A stretch of DNA of 64,000 bases from Sulfurimonas sp. (lineage in GTDB: Bacteria > Campylobacterota > Campylobacteria > Campylobacterales > Sulfurimonadaceae), in NCBI RefSeq assembly GCF_023228785.1, contig NZ_JALOAN010000009.1, positions 1 to 64,000 on the forward strand, written 5' to 3'. Position 1 is the first letter of the stretch. Each line of letters opens with the position of its first letter. The notes beneath the pieces are model-generated. The model had not been told where the DNA came from, did not search any database, and worked only from the letters and a program-made list of their open reading frames with translations. This document shows, one piece after another, positions 33,978 to 42,475 of this stretch. Both the position numbers and the translations under genes were made by a program.

Positions 33978-34636
33978 TTGAGTAGTTTGTATCCAACGCC
34001 ACGAACTGACTCTATAAGAGTTTTATCGCCTAATTTATTTCTGATTCTACCCACCATTACATCTATACTTTTGTTTGATGAGTCTTCATTGATTGCATTT
34101 ACATTATGTATGAGATCTTCTCTTGATACTACAAGTCCTTGCTTTGCTATCATATATGCAAGGATTCCAAACTCTGCGTTTGTTAGATCTATGTTTCTGC
34201 CTTTATAAGTTATCATCATAGAAGAGAGATCACATCTAAAATCACTCTTTGATTCTTCTTTTGCTTCTGATTTTGCAGCATATCTTCTTAAAACTGAGTG
34301 GATTCTAGCTTCAAGTTCTCTTGGATCATATGGTTTTGGTAAGTAATCATCCGCACCAAGTTCTAGAGCTTTTACCTTATCTGTAACATCACTTCTAGCT
34401 GATGAAATAATGATAGGAATATCTTGTCTCTCACGAATCGCCTCACAAACCTCAAGTCCATCCATGCCAGGAAGAGTAAGATCTAGTATAACTAAGTCAA
34501 ACTTCTCTAACTTTAGTATGCTAACTGCTTTAAATGGGTCATCTTCTGTAATAACCTCAAAATCAAACTGCTCTAGATATTCAGTTAAAATCTCTGCTAA
34601 TTCTAAGTCGTCTTCAATCATTAATATTTTTTTCAT
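33974..34636 (-). CDS. OmpR-family response regulator (ArsR-like)
   Basis: A 220-residue regulator with a receiver domain (MIEDDLELAEIL; phosphorylated Asp in LVILDLTLPGMDG; Lys in YLPKPYDPREL) and a C-terminal winged helix (LTNAEFGILAYMIAKQGLVVSRE, SSNKSIDVMVGRIRNKLGD, ESVRGVGYKLLK). It precedes the kinase gene with a 4-bp overlap. Resembles the acid-responsive ArsR regulator of Helicobacter and Campylobacter relatives; regulon unknown here. Confidence 0.88.
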   Translation of the reverse strand: MKKILMIEDDLELAEILTEYLEQFDFEVITEDDPFKAVSILKLEKFDLVILDLTLPGMDGLEVCEAIRERQDIPIIISSARSDVTDKVKALELGADDYLPKPYDPRELEARIHSVLRRYAAKSEAKEESKSDFRCDLSSMMITYKGRNIDLTNAEFGILAYMIAKQGLVVSREDLIHNVNAINEDSSNKSIDVMVGRIRNKLGDKTLIESVRGVGYKLLK

Positions 34637-34670
34637 GGTGCAATTTTATCCTATTTAAACTAATGAATCA

Positions 34671-36809
34671 TTACGAGAACAATAAAGCGACATTATACGC
34701 TACAAATGCTAGTGAATAAGCTAGTACTGAAGTAAAAGCAAAAAGATAAAAGAAGTACTTTATCCCACCAGCTTCGCGAGTAAAGACTATAGAAGCCGCC
34801 AAACATGGAAGATATATCATGATAACAACTATAAAGGCAACTGCGGATGCAAAAGATATGTTTTTGCTTATGGCGTTTACTAAGGTGCTACTCTCTTCAT
34901 CTACCTCATCGCCTAGTGCATAAAGAACTCCCAAAGTTGAAACTACTACTTCTTTAGCAGCAAGACCGGTTTGAAGTGCAACGCTCATTCTCCAGTCAAA
35001 ACCAAGAGGTGCAAAAAGAGGCTCAGAAAACTTTCCTATTGTTCCCAAATAACTCTGTTCTAAATGCTTAACTCCAAGTTCATTTGTTAGCTCATTTTTC
35101 TTCTCTTGCGTAGAAGCAAGCTCTATCTTAGAGGAAAACTCTTTTTCGAGTTCTAAGTTATGCGGATAGTTACTTAAAAACCAAATAAGCATAGATGCAG
35201 CTGCTATAAAAGTACCTGCTTTTTTAAGATACATCATAGTCTTTGTTAAAACCGTATGCCATATAAGTTTAACTGATGGAAGTCTATACTTTGGCATCTC
35301 CATAACAAAGGGTTCATCAGCCCCTTTAAATGCAGTTAGTTTTAAAATCTTTGCAGCTATTAATCCAATAAACGCACCACCAATATAGATAGCAAATAAA
35401 ACATTTCCAGCCATCTCAGCTGAGAAAAATGCACCTGCAAACAGAACATAAACAGGAAGCCTAGCTCCACAACTCATAAAACCTATGATAAAAAGAGTTA
35501 AAAGTCTATCTCTATCATTTTTAAGTATCCTAGCACTCATATAAGCAGGGATAGAACATCCAAAACCAGTAACTAGAGGGATAAAAGATTGCCCATGAAG
35601 TCCAAACTTATGAAAAAATCCATCTAGTAAAAAAGCGACTCTTGACATATAACCTGTACTCTCTAAGAGCGCGATCCCGATAAAGAGTATGATGATATTT
35701 GGAACAAATAAAACAACAGCACCCACACCAGCTATAACACCATCTACTATAAGTGAGCGAATATCTTCATTTGCTATAGTTGCGCCTATGGTATCACCAA
35801 GCCATCCAAAAAAGGCTTCTATCCACTCCATAGGAATAGATCCTATTTCAAAAGTAAGCTGAAAAAGCCCCCACATAAAAAACAGAAATATTGGGATACC
35901 AAAGAATGGATGAATTAAGATATTATCTATCTTTTGGGTAATGGTTTCTTTCTCTTGAACTGTTGATGCTTTTACAACTTCTGTGATGATACCTTTGTTA
36001 AAAGCAGCATATTCTTCTGCAAAAGCTTCTTTAATATCATCACTATCATGATGTAATTCTATATGTTTTGTTGCATCTATAAGGATTGGCTGAAGTTCTG
36101 TCCAGATTGGATCATCATGAAGTCTTGCATAAGTTTTTTTATTATTTTTTAAAAGATTTATAGCTATGTTTCTATATGAGTTTGGAGCCTCGTGTTTATG
36201 CTTTTGTAAGTAAGCAACTATCTTTGAGATCTCTTCTTCAACCGCTTCACTAAAGATAAGTTTTGATTCTTGTTTGGCTTGTGATCCAACTTTTACAATT
36301 GCATCCAAAAGATCTTCTATACCCTCTTTTGTAACTGCGGAAGTCTTTATACAAGGGATGCCAAGAAGTTCAGACATATAGACTTCATCTATTTCTATAC
36401 CCTCTTTTTTAGCTTCATCACTCATGTTTAGTGCTATAACTATATCTTTATTCATACTCATAAGCTCAGAAGTGAGTTGCAGGTTTTTCTCTAAGTTTGT
36501 AGAGTCTACTACATTTATAATAAGGTCATATCCACCACCACTAAGGTATTTATGAGTGACCCTTTCTTCTATAGAGTAGTCAGTAAATGCGTAAGTTCCA
36601 GGTAGATCAACCACTGTAAAGTGATAACCTTTATAATCAAACAAAACTTCAGTTTTATCTACTGTAACGCCAGAGAAATTTCCCACATGAAGATGTGCAT
36701 TTGATACAGAGTTTATAAGCATACTCTTACCAACATTTGGTTGCCCTACAAGTGCTACTTTAATGTGATTTGCTATTACTGGACAAGCATTTCCTTCTTC
36801 CTTAATCAT
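34671..36809 (-). CDS. feoB: Ferrous iron transporter FeoB
   Basis: An Fe(II) uptake protein, 712 residues. The N-terminal G domain shows VALVGQPNVGKSMLINSV (G1), FSGVTVDKTEV (G2), VVDLPGTYAFTDYSIEE (G3) and ALNMSDEAKKEG (G4). The membrane domain contains the two Gate motifs, with VLFVPNIIILFIGIALLESTG, LVTGFGCSIPAYMSARIL and AASMLIWFLSNYP. It overlaps feoA by 4 bp. A Fur-like palindrome lies upstream of feoA. Confidence 0.95.
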   Translation of the reverse strand: MIKEEGNACPVIANHIKVALVGQPNVGKSMLINSVSNAHLHVGNFSGVTVDKTEVLFDYKGYHFTVVDLPGTYAFTDYSIEERVTHKYLSGGGYDLIINVVDSTNLEKNLQLTSELMSMNKDIVIALNMSDEAKKEGIEIDEVYMSELLGIPCIKTSAVTKEGIEDLLDAIVKVGSQAKQESKLIFSEAVEEEISKIVAYLQKHKHEAPNSYRNIAINLLKNNKKTYARLHDDPIWTELQPILIDATKHIELHHDSDDIKEAFAEEYAAFNKGIITEVVKASTVQEKETITQKIDNILIHPFFGIPIFLFFMWGLFQLTFEIGSIPMEWIEAFFGWLGDTIGATIANEDIRSLIVDGVIAGVGAVVLFVPNIIILFIGIALLESTGYMSRVAFLLDGFFHKFGLHGQSFIPLVTGFGCSIPAYMSARILKNDRDRLLTLFIIGFMSCGARLPVYVLFAGAFFSAEMAGNVLFAIYIGGAFIGLIAAKILKLTAFKGADEPFVMEMPKYRLPSVKLIWHTVLTKTMMYLKKAGTFIAAASMLIWFLSNYPHNLELEKEFSSKIELASTQEKKNELTNELGVKHLEQSYLGTIGKFSEPLFAPLGFDWRMSVALQTGLAAKEVVVSTLGVLYALGDEVDEESSTLVNAISKNISFASAVAFIVVIMIYLPCLAASIVFTREAGGIKYFFYLFAFTSVLAYSLAFVAYNVALLFS

Positions 36810-37033
36810 AGTGCTTTTACCTCTATAAGTTCGGCTTCTTGTCCTCTTAGAGCTAATGTCATTTTTCCAACCTTTACTACTATAGTAGATTTGCCAGGTG
36901 CAGACTCTATCATCTCAATAATAGCTTCTTTCATGATCCCTAAAGATATAAATCGTTGTTTTAAATCTTTTGGAGCATGAAGCTTTAAAACTCTAACTTT
37001 TTGGTTTTTTTGGCAATCTTTTAATGTTTTCAT
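36806..37033 (-). CDS. feoA: Ferrous iron transport protein A (FeoA)
   Basis: A 75-residue SH3-like protein that supports FeoB. RFISLGIMKEAIIEMIESAPGKSTIVVKVGKMTLALRGQEA corresponds to the FeoA core with its LGIMxG-type turn and the ALRxxEA ending. First gene of feoAB, with the Fur-like site about 70 bp before its start. Confidence 0.88.
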   Translation of the reverse strand: MKTLKDCQKNQKVRVLKLHAPKDLKQRFISLGIMKEAIIEMIESAPGKSTIVVKVGKMTLALRGQEAELIEVKAL

Positions 37034-37102
37034 ACATAATCTTATTTTAAATTTTCTATTGTCGTAAGGATAGTCTTATTTAATTTAAAAGCATCTTAAT
37101 AA

Positions 37103-37117
37103 TGATAAATGTTATCA
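37103..37117. promoter_or_regulatory. Fur-box-like palindrome
   Basis: TGATAA-ATG-TTATCA, with AA and AT flanks, resembles a Fur site. It lies between feoA (minus strand) and pssA (plus strand), so iron could regulate feoAB, and possibly also pssA. The match is by eye to the known consensus (GATAATGATAATCATTATC). Confidence 0.55.
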
Positions 37118-37208
37118 ATAAAGCCTTGTGCTTTTTTATAGGCAAAACAATTTGATTAAAAGTATTTTAAGAGATATAATTACACCAAAATTTAGCTCAA
37201 GGCTTTTT

Positions 37209-37766
37209 ATGAAATTTCTCTACAACCCAGGTTCTCACTTCAACCTTGCAAACCTTTTTACCTTTGTAAATATCACTGCCGGTCTTCTTGCTACTTACTT
37301 TATCACTCAAAACAATTTTGTTTTAGCCATCATTTTAGCATGGATTGGCGGTGCTTTTGATATTTTTGATGGCAAGATCGCAAGAAAGTTTAAACTCTCA
37401 AATGAGTTTGGAGTGCAGTTAGATAGCTTTGCAGACTTTTTAACCTTTGTACTTGTTCCTGTCTTTTTGATTTTTCAAGCTGTTTATGCAACTTCACTCT
37501 CAGGATTTTCACTTCTTGTTGCTTCAGTTATAAGCATCTACTATGTAATAAGCGGTCTAAGACGACTAGTGCACTTTAACCTACACACAGATGCAGGCGA
37601 GGTAAGCAAGTATTTTACAGGCGTGCCAACTCCACTAGGTGCGATTTTTTTATGGTTGGCATATTTAACTCATGCTTATGATATTTTACCAACTATGGTT
37701 GTAGTGGTTTTGATGGCGATTGTGGGGTGGAGTTTAAATTCTACTATAAAAGTTAGACATCCGTAA
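37209..37766 (+). CDS. pssA: CDP-diacylglycerol--serine O-phosphatidyltransferase
   Basis: Makes phosphatidylserine, the precursor of phosphatidylethanolamine, in the inner membrane. The CDP-alcohol phosphatidyltransferase signature DGxxAR-x8-GxxxDxxxD is present (FDGKIARKF, then FGVQLDSFADF). RRLVHFNLHTDAG and FTGVPTPLGA are typical of PssA. The ATG at 37209 has AAGG upstream and begins MKFLYNPGSHFNLANLFT; the frame is open from 37128 but that extension is not family-like. The product is 185 residues. Confidence 0.85.
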   Translation: MKFLYNPGSHFNLANLFTFVNITAGLLATYFITQNNFVLAIILAWIGGAFDIFDGKIARKFKLSNEFGVQLDSFADFLTFVLVPVFLIFQAVYATSLSGFSLLVASVISIYYVISGLRRLVHFNLHTDAGEVSKYFTGVPTPLGAIFLWLAYLTHAYDILPTMVVVVLMAIVGWSLNSTIKVRHP

Positions 37767-37780
37767 AAATTGGCAAGTTT

Positions 37781-37968
37781 TTCGGAAGTGGAACTTCTAG
37801 GAAGGCTAATCCGTCTCTCGTTCCCATGCTCCGCGTCTCTCTCTCGTCCCCATGCTCCGCGTGGGAATGCATATCACTTGCCACTCTCTCGTTTCCATGC
37901 TCCGCGTGGGAGTTTATATAAATACTAAACCCAAATATATATGAATTCCCACGCAGAGCGTGGGAACT
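37781..37968. repeat. Cluster of GTTCCCATGCTCCGCG inverted repeats
   Basis: After a 32-bp segment (TTCGGAAGTGGAACTTCTAG...) that resembles 62358-62385, three left-arm copies occur (CTCTCGTTCCCATGCTCCGC at 37815, a CGTCCCCATG variant, a CGTTTCCATG variant). A right arm follows (TTCCCACGCAGAGCGTGGGA, about 37946-37966). GGAATGCATATCAC also links it to the elements at 10.3, 27.2 and 52.9 kb. Non-coding. Confidence 0.65.
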
Positions 37969-37987
37969 AGCTAAAAAGTCCTCAAAA

Positions 37988-38377
37988 TTACTTAGAGTTT
38001 AAAGAATACCTACCAGATCCGAGAAAAAACACACCTAGAGATAAAACAAGATATAAAAATGGAAGCTCCATCACAGGTGCTCCGTGTTTTCCTAGGGCTA
38101 AAAAAGCTCCGCCATAAGCTAAAAATATAGCAAAAATCATTGTAAAAGCCACCCCAACAGATGCTACCCTTGCATAAAGCCCTAAGATTATAAATATAGG
38201 TAGTATTACCTCACCTACATAGACTCCATAGGCGAAAAACTCTGGTAATCCTGCTTTTGTAACTAAGTGCTTAACTCCGCCTATTCCATTTCTAATCTTA
38301 TCAACTCCGTGAAAGAGCATCATAATCCCAAGGCTCAGTCTTATAATGAGTTTTGCTACATCTATATTTTGAAACAT
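37988..38377 (-). CDS. DoxX-family membrane protein
   Basis: A 129-residue protein with four membrane helices: KLIIRLSLGIMMLFHGVDKI, YVGEVILPIFIILGLY, VAFTMIFAIFLAYGG and FLYLVLSLGVFFLGSGRYSL. It matches the DoxX/YphA-like family, whose members are linked to thiosulfate:quinone oxidation or redox stress; the exact activity here is unknown. I use the ATG at 38377: AAGGA precedes it by 5-6 nt and the shorter N-terminus fits the family. It starts 1 bp after the stop of the upstream 64-residue frame, so the two are probably coupled. Confidence 0.8.
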   Translation of the reverse strand: MFQNIDVAKLIIRLSLGIMMLFHGVDKIRNGIGGVKHLVTKAGLPEFFAYGVYVGEVILPIFIILGLYARVASVGVAFTMIFAIFLAYGGAFLALGKHGAPVMELPFLYLVLSLGVFFLGSGRYSLNSK

Positions 38378-38378
38378 T

Positions 38379-38573
38379 TTATTCCTTTTTCTCTTTTTTA
38401 AATCTACAAGTTCCAACACTAATTATTTTGCCGTTTTTTATAGACTCTTTAACATACAAAAGCGTACCTTGTGGATCTGCATCTCCGATCTCTTCTTCTA
38501 TGATGCGAAGCAGATCTTTCTCATTTGTTGTTGTCCATGTTTTTTCATAGTTATATTGTGTTTGTATATTCAT
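38379..38573 (-). CDS. Small hypothetical protein upstream of doxX-like gene
   Basis: A 64-residue charged, soluble protein with a basic tail (CRFKKEKKE). No family recognised. Its last codons carry the ribosome site of the doxX-like gene. A -10 box (TATACT, minus strand 38578-38583) lies only 4 nt from its start, so the mRNA may be leaderless. The divergent gene's own -10 box overlaps that one. Confidence 0.5.
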   Translation of the reverse strand: MNIQTQYNYEKTWTTTNEKDLLRIIEEEIGDADPQGTLLYVKESIKNGKIISVGTCRFKKEKKE

Positions 38574-38577
38574 AAGT

Positions 38578-38585
38578 AGTATAAT
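38578..38585. promoter_or_regulatory. Overlapping divergent -10 boxes
   Basis: On the plus strand TATAAT covers 38580-38585 and on the minus strand TATACT covers 38578-38583. Polymerases for the 64-residue frame and for the response regulator would therefore compete for the same bases. Confidence 0.4.
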
Positions 38586-38619
38586 AGCCTAAAATCTATT
38601 TATCGCACAAAGGCTTTGA

Positions 38620-39306
38620 ATGAAAAATATGCTAAAAAACTTCACTATTTTGTATGTAGAAGATGATGAGATGGTAAGAGCTAGTGCGGTTGAGTATCTT
38701 AGCCGCGAGGCAAAAGAGGTTTTAGAAGCAAAAGATGGTAAAGATGCTATAAAAGTTTGGAGAGAACACAAGCCCGATATCATCATCTCAGACATTAGCA
38801 TGCCACGACTAAACGGCATCGATATGGCGAGCTACATTAGATCTCACGACAAAGATGTTCAAATCATCATAGCAACTGCCCATTCAGACACAGAGTACTT
38901 ACTAAGGGCAGTAGAACTTCAACTTGTAAAGTACATCATAAAGCCCATAACAAAAGAAAAACTCATAGTTGCATTAGAGAGATCTATAGAACTCATAAAT
39001 GATAAAAGCAAGTTTAGCTTAGCACTCTCAAAAAATACAAAATACAACGCTTTTGAAAAAGTGATCTACGAGGATGATAAAGAGGTAAAACTAACAAAAA
39101 ATGAAACTCTTTTTTTAGATCTCTTAGCACATCACCACACTAGAGTTGTAAAATATGAAGAGATAGAGAGTGCCATCTGGCCATACGATGGAATGAGCCA
39201 AGATGCCATTCGCTCTCTTGTAAGGGGGCTTAGAAAAAAAGTACCTCACAACTCCATAGAAAACGTCTCGGGAAGTGGTTATAAACTTCACATCTACAGT
39301 AAATAA
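38620..39306 (+). CDS. Orphan response regulator, OmpR-like
   Basis: A 228-residue protein with a receiver domain (LYVEDDEMVRASAVEYL; Asp in IIISDISMPRLNGID; Lys in YIIKPITKEKLIVAL) and a C-terminal winged helix (LTKNETLFLDLLAHHHTRVV, QDAIRSLVRGLRKKVP, ENVSGSGYKLHI). No kinase is adjacent in the same unit. The RND efflux operon and a Cache-type kinase follow on the other strand, so this regulator may belong to them; that is inference. Confidence 0.83.
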   Translation: MKNMLKNFTILYVEDDEMVRASAVEYLSREAKEVLEAKDGKDAIKVWREHKPDIIISDISMPRLNGIDMASYIRSHDKDVQIIIATAHSDTEYLLRAVELQLVKYIIKPITKEKLIVALERSIELINDKSKFSLALSKNTKYNAFEKVIYEDDKEVKLTKNETLFLDLLAHHHTRVVKYEEIESAIWPYDGMSQDAIRSLVRGLRKKVPHNSIENVSGSGYKLHIYSK

Positions 39307-39319
39307 ATTTGTCTTAACT

Positions 39320-39400
39320 AGTTCCAATGCTCCGCGTTGGAACTCGTATATATTCTTGAGTCTTACACATATATAGGCTCCCATGCGGAGCATGGGAGCC
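39320..39400. repeat. Paired palindromes of the TTCCATGCTCCGCG family
   Basis: A palindrome AGTTCCAATGCTCCGCGTTG with its complement (39320-39343) and a second one, GGCTCCCATGCGGAGCATGG with its complement (39376-39400), are separated by about 32 bp. They lie between the convergent response regulator and RND genes and may serve as a bidirectional terminator. Confidence 0.6.
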
Positions 39401-39409
39401 AGAGAAATC

Positions 39410-42400
39410 CTATCCTCTCTTTGCTACAAACTTATGATACAAAATCGGTAAAAGAACTAGAGTTAAAAAGGTTGATGAGACTAAACCGTTTATGATAACT
39501 ATAGCTAGAGGTTTTTGTATCTCAGATCCTGGTCCCGTTGCAAAAAGCATCGGTATAAGAGCTAGAGCTGCGATAGATGCTGTCATTAAAACTGGTCTAA
39601 GTCTTCTTAGTGCTCCTTGAATGACTAACTCTTTAGAATCCTCTATAGTCCCTTTAAGTTTGTTGAAATACTCCAACATCACAACCCCATTTAAGACCGC
39701 GATTCCCATAAGTGCAATAAAGCCAACACTAGCTGGCACACTCATATATTCACCTGTATAATAAAGCCCAAAGACTCCGCCAATAAGTGCAAATGGTATA
39801 TTTAAGAGTATTAAAAATGCTTGCAGAGATGACTTGAATGTCAGAAGAAGCAAGATAAAAACCATAACAATACTTAGAGGCACTATGATAGATAGTCTCT
39901 TAGATGCTCTTTGTTGGTTTTGATATTCACCCGCATACTCTATAAAATAACCTTGTGGAAGTTCAAGCTTTTCATCTACCATAGAGCTAAGTTCATCCAC
40001 AAAACCAACTAGATCTCGCCCTACTACATTGGTTTGTACAAGAGACTTTCTCATGGAGTTTTCATGATCGATCTGTACTGGACCTTGTGTCATTTTAAAC
40101 TCGACTAGCTCATTTATCTCAATACTCTCTCCACTAGGCAGTACATATTGCAGATTTCTATTTTTGCTCATACTTGTTTGAAGAGTTTTATCTCCCTTTA
40201 TCATCAAAGGAATGCGTCTTAGATCTTCTTGAACTATCCCCACTTCAATCCCATCAACACTAGCCTTTAAGTAGTTTGAGAGTTCATCTTTGTTTACACC
40301 ATGTCTAGCCATCGCTTCATCTCTATAATCAAGCTCCCAGTAAGCGACTCCCTCGTTTGCTTTTTTGTAAACATCGCTACTTCCCTCTATGGACTCAGCA
40401 ATAACAGCTACTTCTTTTGCTATCTCTTCAAGTTTTTCGGTATCGCCTCCATAGATATTTACAACTATATCTCCACGAGATCCACTTAGCATCTCAGACA
40501 CTCGCATAGCAATAGGTTGTGTAAAACTATACTCAATCCCCACAAACTCATCTAAGACTCTTCTAAACTCATCAAGTAGCCACTCATTTGACGCTACTCT
40601 CCACTCAGCCTTTGGTTTTAAAACCAAAAATGTATCTGTATCGTTTAAGCCCATTGGATCTAGCCCTATCTCATCACTTCCACCACGAGCTACTATAGAT
40701 AGTATCTCTGGAACTTCTCGCATTAGAGCTGTTTGGATCTTAAGATCTATATCACGACTTGCTTCAAGTGATATAGATGGATTTTTCTCTATTCCAATGA
40801 TCACATTTCCCTCATCAAGTGTTGGCATAAATGTCTTTCCCACTCCGAGATATGCAACAACTGCAACTATCCATAAAACTCCTACTATAGCAAAGATGCT
40901 CTTTTGATGAGAGAGTGAAAATCTTAGGATCTTCTCATACCACTTCTCTAAAAACACCATCAAAGCCACTTGTTTGCCAGACTCTTTTTTTAGTACATAA
41001 AAGCTTACAACTGGTATAAAAGTAAGTGCTAAAATCAGTGAAGAAGTTAGTGCAAAAACGATGCTTAGAGCGACTGGAACAAAGAGTTTACCTTCCAATC
41101 CCTCTAACGTTAAAAGTGGTAAAAAAACTATTATTATGATGAGTATCCCAGTAAAAACTGGAGTTGCAACCTCTTTTGCAGAGATCAAAACCACACTTAG
41201 TTTTGACTCATCTTTGTACTTCTCATCTTGCAGGTGTTCTGCAATGTTTTCAACCATCACAACCCCAGCATCTACGAGCATTCCAATGGCAATTGCAAGC
41301 CCTCCAAGACTCATAAGGTTTGCACTGATCCCAAAGTAACTCATGGCAACAAAGGTCATCATAGCGGCAAATGGCAAGATAACCGCCACACTAAAAGCAG
41401 AGGCAAAACTTCCTAAAAAAAGGTACAAAACTATCATGATAAGCGCCATAGCTTCAAGCAGTGCTTTTGTAACTGTATTTATCGCTTTTGAGACTAGATC
41501 TGAGCGGTCATAAAAGATATTTATAGTTGTGCCTTTTGGCAGATCTTTTTCTATATTTTTAAGCTCATCTTTTACTCTCTTTAAAACTCCCGAAGTATCA
41601 ACGCCTTTTCTTGAGAGGATTAAGCCTTGAACTGCTTCTTCTTTTCCATCTTTTGTGACAAAACCGCCTCTGGTAAGAGATCCAATCCTAACCTCAGCAA
41701 TATCAGAGACTCGAATATCTCTAGCATCTATATTTTTGATGATGAGTCTTGAGATATCTCCAAGGTTTTTTAGTCTTCCCTCAGTCCTTATAAAGAGACT
41801 CTGCTCACCTATAGAGAGTCTTCCAACTCCCTCATTTTTGTTGTTTGCTCTTATTGCACTCTCTAGATCTCCCATTGTGATCTTGTGAAGTTTCATCTTA
41901 GCAAAATAAGGGACTATCTCATAAGTCTTAACATATCCGCCCAGAGCATTTGTATCTGCCACTCCATCAATAGAGCGGATTTTTTTGTTTATGACCCAGT
42001 CAAGAAGTGTCCGCTTCTCCATGAGATCTAGTGTATCAGACTCTATAGTAAACATCAAAACTTCACCAAGCGGTGTAGTGATGGGAGCGAGTCCACCTGT
42101 AACATTCTCAGGAAGCAGATCTTTTACTTCGCTGAGTCTTTGTGCTACTTGCTGTCTCGCCCAGTAGATATCAACCCCATCTTCAAAGTCAATAGTTATG
42201 TCACAAAGTCCATACTTTGCAAGTGAGCGAACTATCATCTGATTTGGTATGCTTTGTAAGTTTTGCTCCACTGGAATCATCACACGAGACTCCATCTCAG
42301 CTGGTGTCATGCCAGATGATTTTAATATGATCTTCACCTGAGTTGGAGCTACATCAGGATAGGCATCTACTGGTAGTTTTAGCATCGAAGATGCTCCAAA

Positions 42401-42475
42401 AAACAAAACTCCAAATGCAACTAATACAACTAAAAACCTTTGCGAAAGTGCAAAACTAATGAGTCGTTCACTCAC
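39410..42475 (-). CDS. Heavy-metal efflux RND transporter (CusA/CzcA family)
   Basis: A 1021-residue inner-membrane proton-driven pump with twelve helices and two large periplasmic loops. GVLFFGASSMLKLPVDAYPDVAPTQV and DFEDGVDIYWARQQVAQRL are HME-RND signatures. The fourth-helix motif LGGLAIAIGMLVDAGVVMVE resembles CusA (monovalent metals) more than CzcA, so copper or silver is likelier than cobalt/zinc, but metal choice is inferred. I use the GTG at 42475, with GGAG upstream, inside the last codons of the adaptor gene. A longer ATG-started frame (42538) would only add unlikely residues. Confidence 0.88.
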   Translation of the reverse strand: MSERLISFALSQRFLVVLVAFGVLFFGASSMLKLPVDAYPDVAPTQVKIILKSSGMTPAEMESRVMIPVEQNLQSIPNQMIVRSLAKYGLCDITIDFEDGVDIYWARQQVAQRLSEVKDLLPENVTGGLAPITTPLGEVLMFTIESDTLDLMEKRTLLDWVINKKIRSIDGVADTNALGGYVKTYEIVPYFAKMKLHKITMGDLESAIRANNKNEGVGRLSIGEQSLFIRTEGRLKNLGDISRLIIKNIDARDIRVSDIAEVRIGSLTRGGFVTKDGKEEAVQGLILSRKGVDTSGVLKRVKDELKNIEKDLPKGTTINIFYDRSDLVSKAINTVTKALLEAMALIMIVLYLFLGSFASAFSVAVILPFAAMMTFVAMSYFGISANLMSLGGLAIAIGMLVDAGVVMVENIAEHLQDEKYKDESKLSVVLISAKEVATPVFTGILIIIIVFLPLLTLEGLEGKLFVPVALSIVFALTSSLILALTFIPVVSFYVLKKESGKQVALMVFLEKWYEKILRFSLSHQKSIFAIVGVLWIVAVVAYLGVGKTFMPTLDEGNVIIGIEKNPSISLEASRDIDLKIQTALMREVPEILSIVARGGSDEIGLDPMGLNDTDTFLVLKPKAEWRVASNEWLLDEFRRVLDEFVGIEYSFTQPIAMRVSEMLSGSRGDIVVNIYGGDTEKLEEIAKEVAVIAESIEGSSDVYKKANEGVAYWELDYRDEAMARHGVNKDELSNYLKASVDGIEVGIVQEDLRRIPLMIKGDKTLQTSMSKNRNLQYVLPSGESIEINELVEFKMTQGPVQIDHENSMRKSLVQTNVVGRDLVGFVDELSSMVDEKLELPQGYFIEYAGEYQNQQRASKRLSIIVPLSIVMVFILLLLTFKSSLQAFLILLNIPFALIGGVFGLYYTGEYMSVPASVGFIALMGIAVLNGVVMLEYFNKLKGTIEDSKELVIQGALRRLRPVLMTASIAALALIPMLFATGPGSEIQKPLAIVIINGLVSSTFLTLVLLPILYHKFVAKRG

